Below are positions 25,201 through 37,200 of a stretch of DNA of 64,000 bases, piece by piece (the stretch's first letter is position 1; each line of letters opens with the position of its first letter). The position numbers and the translations under genes are program-made. The notes under the pieces were generated by a model. The model was not told the DNA's origin. It worked only from the letters and a program-made list of their open reading frames with translations, and searched no databases. The DNA comes from Leuctra nigra (lineage: Eukaryota; Arthropoda; Insecta; Plecoptera; Leuctridae). Where the stretch lies: positions 31,809,345 to 31,873,344 of the forward strand of contig OW203769.1 of NCBI GenBank assembly GCA_934045905.1, in the 5' to 3' direction.

Positions 25201-28200
25201 TCACGTGATGAGTGGCAATCACGTTGTCCCGTGTGAAACCACGTGAACACAAGTCGGCTTGCGAGAACAGAAGGCACGCGTTTCATCACGTGTTCAACTC
25301 AAAAGAAATGTCACATACTTGGTAATGGAGAGAATCACCAATATACTGGATGATACGTAGAGATTTAAAAGAAATGAGCACAAATTAATTAATTTTAAAT
25401 TTATGTACACCGAAGCTCAGAAAATTAGCATGCATCTTATGAGAGAAATGCACATTTTTGTATTTGTACGTTTACATAGTGATATACCTAGTTAATAAGA
25501 AAACATCCAATGTTGATTTAAAGAACAGCAAAGCGGCATTCACATAGTTAAGCTCAAATTGTGGAGAGCGTTTGACGAATCACAATCCCGCCCCAGCACA
25601 TAGAGTCAGCGGAGGATATTTTCAGATCCTCGCAGAAAATCAACAATTTAGAATTTACAGATTCTCTCATCCAATAGAAAGCTTGAACTGATTGTAAATA
25701 AGAGGTGGTGAACGCGTGCCTGCTCGTGAAGGGATATCTGTGAAGTTGGCAACACTCACCGAGGCACTGGCTGCGCTGGTACGGTACCAACACGAACTGC
25801 ACCAAGAGCATCACAATGGCGCCAACCGCGAGGCTGATGAGAAGAGCGCCCCACCATGGCAGTCGGTCAAAGTATAGCACTGGGGAGTGAAAACACAAAG
25901 TCTTAGTTGCTGATCAGACTTGAGAGCGTTACCAACCGAGCTATCCGGTCATTAGACACAACGCACTGATGAGGGTTTGAGATCTTACAGGAGAATGGAA
26001 TGAAGGTTGTGAATATTGTCAAACCAAACAAGGGTAATGATCATTATACTATCATATCTTATTGCAAAACCACATTTACTGAAGTTGAATATCCTGAGTA
26101 ATCTTATTTGTATTCACAATATTACCAAAAAGTTAATTTCCCTCCTTCAATTTGAATGTTGTCATAACAATACAAATGTTGAACAGTAAAAACAGTAGTT
26201 GTACAGTTTAAATCTGTTCAGTGGAATGTATAACTTTTGTACATTTTTACTAGGAATGTTTTAACAAACGGTAATTGAATCAATAAAATATTGTCAGACC
26301 CAGTGTTAGGGAGGGAACTTTTAAAAAGAATGCGTTACTTTTTTTGCGAACTTTTGAGCGAACGCGTTCTTTTTTGTATACAAAGAACGTGAACGTGAAA
26401 CGTTCGTTTTAACCACGAACGTTTCGATCAAGTCCGCTCTTTCCTACTGAGCACTAAGCAGTCAAATCGGAATAAAGTCCGAGCCGATTCGAAGATTTCC
26501 GAAGTTTCTTTAACTCTGAGCGTGGATTGGTTACTATGGCGAGGGTAGTTTGAGGCAGGTGTGGAAGGGGAAGTAGGGGCCCCTCTTAGATTTTTCCCAG
26601 TTCCATTTAAGTTTCACGCGGCTCGCACCTGCTTTTGTTTGTTGCCTTGATAATTTCAGTTTTTCGTTTGGGACGATGCGTTTATAGGGACATAACCTAG
26701 GTATATAGTTAATTTTTTTTAGAAAAGAACATTTAAATAACTTATATTCGTTTTTTTAAGGAACATGAACTTTTAATACACATGCTTAAAATAAAGAACT
26801 TGATCTTTTAAAAAGTTCATATATTTGGACGTGAACTGAACTTTTAAAAAGATCGTTTTAAAAAGGAACTTCCCCAACACGGGTCAGACCACTGGTGGCA
26901 ATGATCATTGCAAAATGATTTTAATGATGGAATAAAATATTACACCAAAATAAACCAGCTACTATTTCTCTTGTAATAAAGAAAACATCGATTCTTTATC
27001 CCACAGCTCATCAGAAAGGTACACACAACAAAAGATTCGAAAGAAACGGATTGGCTGAAAAAGATTTTATGGCATCCGAATCCGATGAAGTCCTGCTAAT
27101 GTAATGTCATCTAACTCATCATCTAACTAACTCTTTTAGGTGAGCTCTGATTTATTGATAATAAAAAGGATTGATTGTCAAGGAACCTGACCAGCAGCCA
27201 ATTCTTCAATCCGTTTCGTTCAAATACCGTTTTATGATTTGTTAAGTGCACTTTGGGTTTGTAATCACAGCATTCCTTATTTCCGATGCAATCCACCATC
27301 GCACGCCTCAGAGAGTACATACTCACACTTGGGCCCGTTGTGCACGATGGAGAAGACGTTGATGATGATCGTGATGCCGTAGAAGAAGGGAAGCGCTCGC
27401 AGGCCGGGCACCAGCGGGGTCGGCGAGTCGAGGATGAAGCGCCGGATCAGCTTGTAGAGGAGCACCGACATCGCGCCGGACAGAAGCGGAGACACGAACC
27501 ACGACGAGACTGCGCACGAAAACAAAACGCGATATCAGAACATGAGCACACTTGTCTACCACAGAATTTGCAGCAGCGAAAAAACTGTTTTCTGTTTGGA
27601 ATTCCAATTTTCCACTCCTATTTTGGCTATTTTTCTGGCACTACCTCTTCCTCCCACCATAACAATAGAGGAGCAAGGAAACCCCCCACTTCTTAGGTGT
27701 ATACAGCATTTTATTAGCGTTTTTGTTTTGGCATTTGCCCTCAGGCACTGAAAGGTCCCTTTCAAATGATAGTATAAAGGCCGGTATTACCAAAGTTTAT
27801 GCTACAGCTAGTAGGTAGTTAGTAATCGGAGCAAAATAGGCATGTGTTAAATAAATACATCACCACTGCACTGCATTTTGAACTCATAAAAATAACTAAA
27901 TATAATAATTAATAAACTTGCTCTTTCCCTACAATCTGAATAATTACGTGTAAAATATGAAACAATTTTGTGGTTGCAAGTATAATTTTGGTCAGACTTG
28001 GGTAAATTACTTTTAAAAAGTAATGAAATTACGTTACAAATTACATGGGTTAAAATGTAGTAAAATTACTTTACCGTTACCAATATTAAGAAGTAATGAA
28101 ATTACTTTACATTTCATGAAAAATAGTAACGAAATTACTTTGAAATTTTCCGTGATTTCCGAAATGTACACAACACATAATAATAAAAATGGCGCCTATC

Positions 28201-31200
28201 CTACAACCAGCATGCAATGGGATTCTCATGTAATTTTAGTGAAAATATCCACTTGACATTATTTTACAAGGCGATTCTAGGTGGCTATAATTAAAAAAAA
28301 CATCCAAAAGAAAAAGGTATATCAATTCAGGTTCAAATTCATCTTACTCATCGTGAATTTAGTTCAACAACTTGAAAATGATGTACGAAAATAACAATGG
28401 GGGCGCAGCAATTTGTAACGCGTTACTAACCTCAAATTACTTGGAAAAAAGTAGTGAAATTACTCGGACGTTACTTCAAAAATTTTGTAATGAAATTACT
28501 GGCTCGTTACCCAAAAAAGTAATTTCGTTACAGTAATGCGTTACTTTCGTTACGTTACTACCCAAGACTGATTTTGGTTAATATGTATTGAATGTATTAT
28601 TTTTCAGTAATTAATAAAAATATGTAATGTAATGTACACATTTGAATAAGTATAAAATGACACATGAATTATGTTCCGACACAAATGGTTTGACTTGTTC
28701 GAAGGTTTTCTACAAATCCGCTGCGATTGAGTCACATCGGACGTACTATCAACCTCGGTCAGTGTCGCAAGCGGAGTAAGAGAAGCGGAGAAGATGACTC
28801 CGCCCCCTGAATACAAGCTTGCTGTTGCTAGGATACCAGGATATGCAGCGTTCAGAGATCCAGCCCACCATGTGGGCGTGATAATATCGAGAATGATGTG
28901 AGAATATAAGAATGACAGGTTCTCTGATCGAGCTGAAATTTTGCACACATGTAAGGACCAGCTCTGTGGTTTGCAGACCTAAATTCCATTGAAATCCATT
29001 GGTTGGTTAAAATTTGAAAAACATTATCTTCTGATTAGTTGATCCGATTAATTTGAAATTTTGCAAGGTTTCAAGGACCTACATAATAACATTTTATCAA
29101 ATTGTACGCAGTTTCAGGCACATCATCCATATGTTTAAAAATAAATTTAAAAAACATATTCAGACAAATTTGGCATGGTGATCGAGCAGAGCAAGATTAT
29201 GTCATATTTTACATATTATGGTCAAGTATTTTACAGACTTGTCATTTTAAGCGATTTGAAAGAGCTGTCAAAAGAGATCAAAAGTACCTACCTACCAAAC
29301 TCCACGCACATAATTGCATTATTCCAGACTGCGTCATCTCATTGATGCCTGCCACCATCTTGATGGCAGAATAGCTGTTAATCTCTGGGTTTTTTACGAT
29401 ATTTTATAGTTAATGGCTACCTGGGAAATTGTATTCGAGAAAATAAGGAACACAACTGACCTCTGGTGGATTTTATGGTACTAGGTAATAGCGGCTATCA
29501 AGGGCGCATTGCATAAATATAAATACAAATAGTTGATATAGTTGTTTGTTATGGCCAAAAAAGTAAATTTATAGCTAATTATTAATTTCATTTGTTTTTT
29601 GTTTTTTCACTGCTTTATGGAAACACGAAATGTTAATATTTGGACCTGATAGTAGCCATCTTGCCAGAAGTGGCTCCATCACGTATCACTTATTTGTGGG
29701 ATGCTCCGGAGATATCTTTAGTACGAAGAGGAATCACTCACATTTCAAAGATACATCGATTTATCTCAAGAAAGTTATAATCTGACCCGTCAACGTGCCA
29801 AGAAAATAAAATGTCTGTCCTCAGGTGGAAAATTCAATAATTTTGCATTGCTTCTTTATTTGGGGGGGGGGGGGTATTGTTTGCGTGGGGTTTAAAGTGT
29901 GAGTTAAATGATATGGGGGAGTAAAAGAAGTCCGTGCAATCCATGAATAACCGAATGAATCTACAATTACTCAAGGAAAGTGTTGCTGCATTTCGTCTTG
30001 ATTTCCTGCGACCTTCTGTTTCTACATCTCGCGCTGGATCACGGACTAATTTAGCAGAGATTATCTCGGCTCATGTCACGGCGTTCTATTTGCGAACTTG
30101 CGATAGAATCTGCATGGATCGGATGAAGTGATGCATGCGTCAACACATGCGTCCCACGCGTAATACTGTCCTAACATCACGGCGGGAATAAATGCTGACA
30201 CATTGCAGAAAGCAACGACGTATAAGTAATGTGGTAGCTAGTTTTATTTTAATTTAATATGATTCAGAATATTTTGACTTGTTGATTGCTTTTTATTATT
30301 TGATTTGTGGACTCGACTCTGATTTAGCATAGGGAAGTCTCCCCTAATTTTATTCCGGTAAACACAAACACATACAACACACACAAATACTACTAATCAA
30401 ATACATTCTCATCACTTGAGAAATGGAAAATTTGCATTCACAAAAATCAATTTCATATGCCATGGGACATTTTGGCGGGAAAACGGGATGTAATTAAAAT
30501 CAGGGTTGTGATGTCATTTTCTGAGTCCACAACAGTTTCGTTTGCGGAAAACAATCGCGAAGTGTTTTGAATCCCTGACCTGCCTCAACATGGCCGTGTG
30601 CACAGAGCAGCAATGCGCACGCGCCGGATGCTGGGACGTCGCCAAGAGATCCGATAGAATCCGATAAATACCAACACAAATAGCTCAGAAGTTGAACAAT
30701 CATAAGGAATGTTTATCACGGGCATAATGCAGAGATATAGGGCTTTTACTTGCCAACAACAAATTAAGTACCCCCCAAAAAACACAACTTTGACAACAAA
30801 AATAAATAATAGGGAGGGATGTGCGTTGTGAAAAAAATCCAACCAAACCGGGGCTCGAACCCGGAACATCTCACTTGCCGGATATTTTTCACAACGACCA
30901 TCCCTTCCTATCATCCTGACTCCATGGAAGTATTCCACAGAAACCTACATTCTCAATAATAAATAAATCTAGGTACACCGGTCAGAATAATCATTGGAAT
31001 AATTGACGGTATAACCCTTGTATAACTACTAAGTTGAAGCTCGAATTGCTGTTAATATTTGTTGAACGTTTAGGTATATGCCGTGGTTGGTTGGTTCTAT
31101 AATCAAACCCTCCAACCCCACATGTTCGAAATATTTCGTCGAGATTATACATTTTTTAAAAGGGACTTCAAGAACCTCTCAGATTCTTTAATCGTCTATT

Positions 31201-34200
31201 TATGTGACCGCGCAATAGTTGAACTCGAAGAAAATATTAGTTTTATGATTATTTCCATTAGATCATATCACACTATAAATCCTACAATTTCAATAATAAG
31301 CCAATCAGAATGCAGAGTTACACTCCGAACACCATTTCATTGTAAACATTGAGTGCGATCACATAAAATGACAATTCTTGTTCTCGCAAAAATATGAATC
31401 AATGCAAATTCTCTCCAAAACCTCCCCCCCCCCCCCCCCCCCCCCCCACCACCCCTTCGACCAATCAAATGAAATGTGATCCAAGACTCCTGAAGTTTCC
31501 GAGGAAGATATAAATAAAACTGTTACAAGATAAATGGCGCATAGTTAAAAATATTCTTCTGCCAGTTCCAGAATTAGCATTAAACCAAGTTGACATTAAT
31601 TGGGTGAAATGAGAGACTGTGCGAACGATCTGCAAACATAAACATGACTGCAAGTGCTGAACAGCCCACATATCGTTTCTACCTGACTTTAACTGCGCCG
31701 TTTGTCAAACCTCCAACTTGATTGACCAATATTCTTCAGCACGAACACGAGATAAATAAAACCATTCCAATTCCCGCGAGCCAATCACGTGGCAGTTGCG
31801 TGACCAGCAGCCAATGGCGTGACAGCATTAGCGCGGGAAACCTGCCAACATTTGATTGTAGTAACTACTTATACCATTCTTATACGAGGTGCAAATCTAA
31901 TATTGCTTACGAGGTATTTAACTTCCAGCCAAAGCTTCGACGCTTTTATTAATTATTAGATTGCTTTATTAGTGAAGCATTTTGCATGTCCTTGCCAGAA
32001 AGGGATCTCTTCGCACCGCCAATTACTGTGTTCCATATTTGCCAATCACGCGTCTAGAAGTCTGTCTTCCATTTCCAATTAAAATCAGCAAACTTGATAT
32101 TGTTTGATAAGTTCTGTTTCTAACTGATGGAAATGGATCTCACGAGAGTAAAAGACTGAAATATGCCGGTCTATATTTAGAATCAGACTCACTTTTCCAA
32201 ACTTTTAGTTCTAAGAAATGTACAAATTTAAGGATAGGTACACTCCCCCAAATAATAAACGGTACTCGAAAGAAAATGAATTGACTGATTAAGGTTTGAT
32301 GGCATCATCCCATGAAGTCAGTGCTAACGCATTATCTAACTCTTTTAGGTGAGCTCTGATTTCATTGATAATAACAAGGATTGATTGTCAAGGAACCGGC
32401 CCAGCAGCCAATACGTTTTGTACCAAGTACCGTTTATTATTTGGGGGAGTGTACCACGTGACTAAACATAAAACACGAAATTAGCCAAGCTATTACACAA
32501 AAGAGGAAGATAATTTATTTTCCTAATTCTATACGTGATTCTACAACCAACTCATTTTCGCCTTCATATTTTGGTCCCAATTTTTTTTTTACGAAATATT
32601 GATGTTGCATTGAAAAAATCGTAGAGACCGCAATTTTCACTTTACAGACTTGCGAGTGGGCTCGTTGTCTTTGTTATGAATAGGCGAAGAGGGCACTACA
32701 TTTCCTTTTGTCCATAACTTGATATCTAACCTGGCTACAGGCACCCTATACTTACAGACTTAATTTAGAAAAATTGCAATAAAAATACTGAAAAAGGACT
32801 TTATAGTACTCCCTATATGCAAATAGGAAGGATTGGTCGAAAGGAGAAAGGCTAAAAGAGTGTAATTTTGTGACTTTTGATAATCATTTAACAGAGCTTG
32901 GTTTACATTTTTTAAAGAAAATGCTATTACATAAAATAGATATGGATCCGTTCGGAAGAATTTCAATTAATCAGTCATCAACAGTTAGGCAGGCTCAGTT
33001 AGGAACAGTGAATCCACCTTTTGCTAGGACGGGACAATATCAGAATGGCTTTTATGCAAGGGTTGCAACACAGTACAATTCCCTCCCTACCAATGTACGA
33101 CAGGAGTTAGACTTTATTATATTTAAGAAACAGATCAGAAAGATATTAACTGAGGATGCGTGTGCTTTGCACTGAGAATTGTTACAGTTATATAATTAAT
33201 TTAATATTGCTGTTATCTTTTTCATGTTTTAATTTTTCGCATAATAACTTTGTCCTCTTTTTATTAGTTTGTACTTACCTATGTAATTTTTTTTATTATT
33301 GAAAATTGTTGAATTATTTATTATGTATGTATCTGGCAGCAGGGATCATAGTGTTACGGGGGCTACCCTATTCCTGCTGCCAGCAAATGCACTGTGTGTA
33401 TTTGGAAAATAATAAATAAAATAAATAAAGCATGTATAATGATTATTCATGCCAAGTTTCAGCTTGCTAGATGTTAAACGGTTATTCAGTTTCATCTTTT
33501 CTCATGTGAATCATCTTGAACCAGTTTGGATCGTCCCGGATATTTTTTTGACTTTCCAAAATGGGTTGATTTCACTAAATATCGGTCTCAGCTGACATCA
33601 ACTTACAACATTTGCCCTGAAATTAAAAATTCCCCCCTGGAATCCCCTTAACCGAAATTCCTGAAGTATTTTGCTGCTTTGGCTGGCTATATACTCATAT
33701 ACTCATGATTTGCACATAATTTTCTTGTTTCACTGTTTAAATTTTAAAATAATTATATATCATTTCTTAGGTGTCTAAAGCCCGATTTACACGGCCATAC
33801 ACGGACACCTCCGACCACTTCCGACTATTGAACAACTTCCGTGACACTGTCACTGTTGTTCAATAAATGTGGCCGTGTAAATCGGGCTTAGAAGTGTATT
33901 TTTGGACTAGTTTTGGTATGTACATGAGCTGAAACCAGTGAATCAATTGATATCAAATGTTACAAGTGTGAACTTAGGGTTGTTACTTGGCACATTTTTT
34001 AAATTAAAAATTAAAAAGTTACGAAGTGATTACCCTACCTTTGTCTTTATCTAATCATGATTAAAATTTCAAATCATTTCGTCTCCAATCAAATCCAAAA
34101 AGTGTCTACAAAAAGCAGCAAAATCGCTTGCAGCATTTTGAAAAGACCGCGTTCAAGTCTTCGCTGCCAAGAGCTCGGGAAGCAACCGGCCGGTGGGAAG

Positions 34201-37200
34201 AGTACGATGTGAAGACGGTACTCACTGATGGTGCCCAGCATGTACCAGTCGAGGCCGGCGTTTCCCCGCGACACCAGCGAGAAGCCGATGGTGGCGCCCA
34301 CGATGCTGTGCGTCCCCGAGATCGGAAGCTTGAAGAACGTCGCCACCATCAGCCAGATGGCACTGCCGGCTGCAAGCAACAACACACTCTTTATTAGCTG
34401 TTCAATGCGGATAGAACATTTTGTTGTCGGGAGTTACATGTTCCCAATGTTCCACAGAAATAATATTACTTTGTTGATTGATGTTAAGAAATATTAATAC
34501 AATTTCATGAAAGAGTACGATTCTGAAAATTGATTCTTTTTATTTTCACTAGATTCTTTAATATCTAAAAGTAAAATAATATATTACAATAATAGATAGA
34601 AGGTCAAGGTCATTAAGAAACAATGAAATGTCAAGTTAAACATTTTTATGAGTATGAACTTTTACAATCTGAATATTCCAATACAGAACAAAATAGTAAT
34701 AATTTTGAATCTTTCATACAAAGAAATCTAAAGCAAATGATGACAGGATTGGCTCAGAAATGACTGCATACTCCACAAGACATGCAAAAGCTAAGCTAGC
34801 GAGTGTAAGCAATGAACTCACCTAGCGCTGAGAGACTGCCGAGCATCAGCTCCTTCTCCGCGTTCTCATACATATCCAGGTTCAGCACTCGCTTGCGCAT
34901 CGTGTCCGACACCTAGTAGCCTGTAAGCAATGAACTCACCTAGCGCTGAGAGACTGCCGAGCATCAGCTCCTTCTCCGCGTTCTCATACATATCCAGGTT
35001 CAGCACTCCCTTGCGCATCGTGTCCGACACCTTGTAGCCTGCAAGCAATGAACTCACCTAGCGCTGAGAGACTGCCGAGCATCAACTCCTTCTCCGCGTT
35101 CTCATTCATATCCAGGTTCAGCACTCCCTTGCGCATCGTGTCCGACACATAGTAGCCTGTAAGCAATGAACTCACCTAGCGCTGAGAGACTGCCGAGCAT
35201 CAGCTCCTTCTCCGCGTTCTCATACATATCCAGGTTCAGCACTCGCTTGCGCATCGTGTCCGACACCTAGTAGCCTGTAAGCAATGAACTCACCTAGCGC
35301 TGAGAGACTGCCGAGCATCAGCTCCTTCTCCGCGTTCTCATACATATCCAGGTTCAGCACTCCCTTGCGCATCGTGTCCGACACCTTGTAGCCTGCAAGC
35401 AATGAACTCACCTAGCGCTGAGAGACTGCCGAGCATCAACTCCTTCTCCGCGTTCTCATACATATCCAGGTTCAGCACTCCCTTGCGCATCGTGTCCGAC
35501 ACCTAGTAGCCTGTAAGCAATGAACTCACCTAGCGCTGAGAGACTGCCGAGCATCAACTCCTTCTCCGCGTTCTCATTCATATCCAGGTTCAGCACTCCC
35601 TTGCGCATCGTGTCCGACACCTAGTAGCCTGTAAGCAATGAACTCACCTAGCGCTGAGAGACTGCCGAGCATCAGCTCCTTCTCCGCGTTCTCATACATA
35701 TCCAGGTTCAGCACTCCCTTGCGCATCGTGTCCGACACCTAGTAGCCTGTAAGCAATGAACCCACCTAGCGCTGAGAGACTGCCGAGCATCAACTCCTTC
35801 TCCGCGTTCTCATACATATCCAGGTTCAGCACTCCCTTGCGCATCGTGTCCGACACCTTGTAGCCTGTAAGCAATGAACTCACCTAGCGCTGAGAGACTG
35901 CCGAGCATCAGCTCCTTCTCCGCGTTCTCATACATATCCAGGTTCAGCACTCCCTTGCGCATCGTGTCCGACACCTAGTAGCCTGTAAGCAATGAACTCA
36001 CCTAGCGCTGAGAGACTGCCGAGCATCAGCTCCTTCTCCGCGTTCTCATACATATCCAGGTTCAGCACTCCCTTGCGCATCGTGTCCGACACCTAGTAGC
36101 CTGTAAGCAATGAACTCACCTAGCGCTGAGAGACTGCCGAGCATCAACTCCTTCTCCGCGTTCTCATACATATCCAGGTTCAGCACTCCCTTGCGCATCG
36201 TGTCCGACACCTAGTAGCCTGTAAGCAATGAACTCACCTAGCGCTGAGAGACTGCCGAGCATCAGCTCCTTCTCCGCGTTCTCATACATATCCAGGTTCA
36301 GCACTCCCTTGCGCATCGTGTCCGACACCTAGTAGCCTGTAAGCAATGAACTCACCTAGCGCTGAGAGACTGCCGAGCATCAACTCCTTCTCCGCGTTCT
36401 CATACATATCCAGGTTCAGCACTCCCTTGCGCATCGTGTCCGACACCTAGTAGCCTGTAAGCAATGAACTCACCTAGCGCTGAGAGACTGCCGAGCATCA
36501 ACTCCTTCTCCGCGTTCTCATACATATCCAGGTTCAGCACTCCCTTGCGCATCGTGTCCGACACCTAGTAGCCTGTAAGCAATGAACTCACCTAGCGCTG
36601 AGAGACTGCCGAGCATCAACTCCTTCTCCGCGTTCTCATACATATCCAGGTTCAGCACTCCCTTGCGCATCGTGTCCGACACCTAGTAGCCTGTAAGCAA
36701 TGAACTCACCTAGCGCTGAGAGACTGCCGAGCATCAGCTCCTTCTCCGCGTTCTCATACATATCCAGGTTCAGCACTCCCTTGCGCATCGTGTCCGACAC
36801 CTAGTAGCCTGTAAGCAATGAACTCACCTAGCGCTGAGAGACTGCCGAGCATCAACTCCTTCTCCGCGTTCTCATACATATCCAGGTTCAGCACTCCCTT
36901 GCGCATCGTGTCCGACACCTTGTAGCCTGCAAGCAACAAGTACGTGAAGATGAGTTCACGTATAGTCCTACATCAACTGGTACTATCCCAGCATTGAATC
37001 ACATATTCAAGAAAGAGCATCAGTCCATTTGTTGTGATTCAAAGAAAACAATGATAATCTGTCCTGGACTTATACGATTTCTTGCAAAATGTCGTAAATT
37101 AAGTGCGGATTTTAGCCATTAGGAGTACTGGGACTGACGCAATTTCTTGCTAAAATGTGTGTCTATATGCTAAGAGACGATTATTTTTTGGGGGTGGGCC

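Noticed and set aside
27286..27696. A 136-codon plus-strand frame
   Set aside because: It is antisense to transporter exon 4 and its flanks.
34822..36926. The regular 118-bp array as a CRISPR array
   Set aside because: The repeat is an exon with splice sites, the spacers are the same 19 bp each time, and the genome is eukaryotic.
34866..36939. Open frames of about 63 codons beginning [12 protein letters not shown] or [12 protein letters not shown] as separate small proteins
   Set aside because: They arise from reading one exon copy through the spacer into the next copy in a shifted frame; they are by-products of the array.
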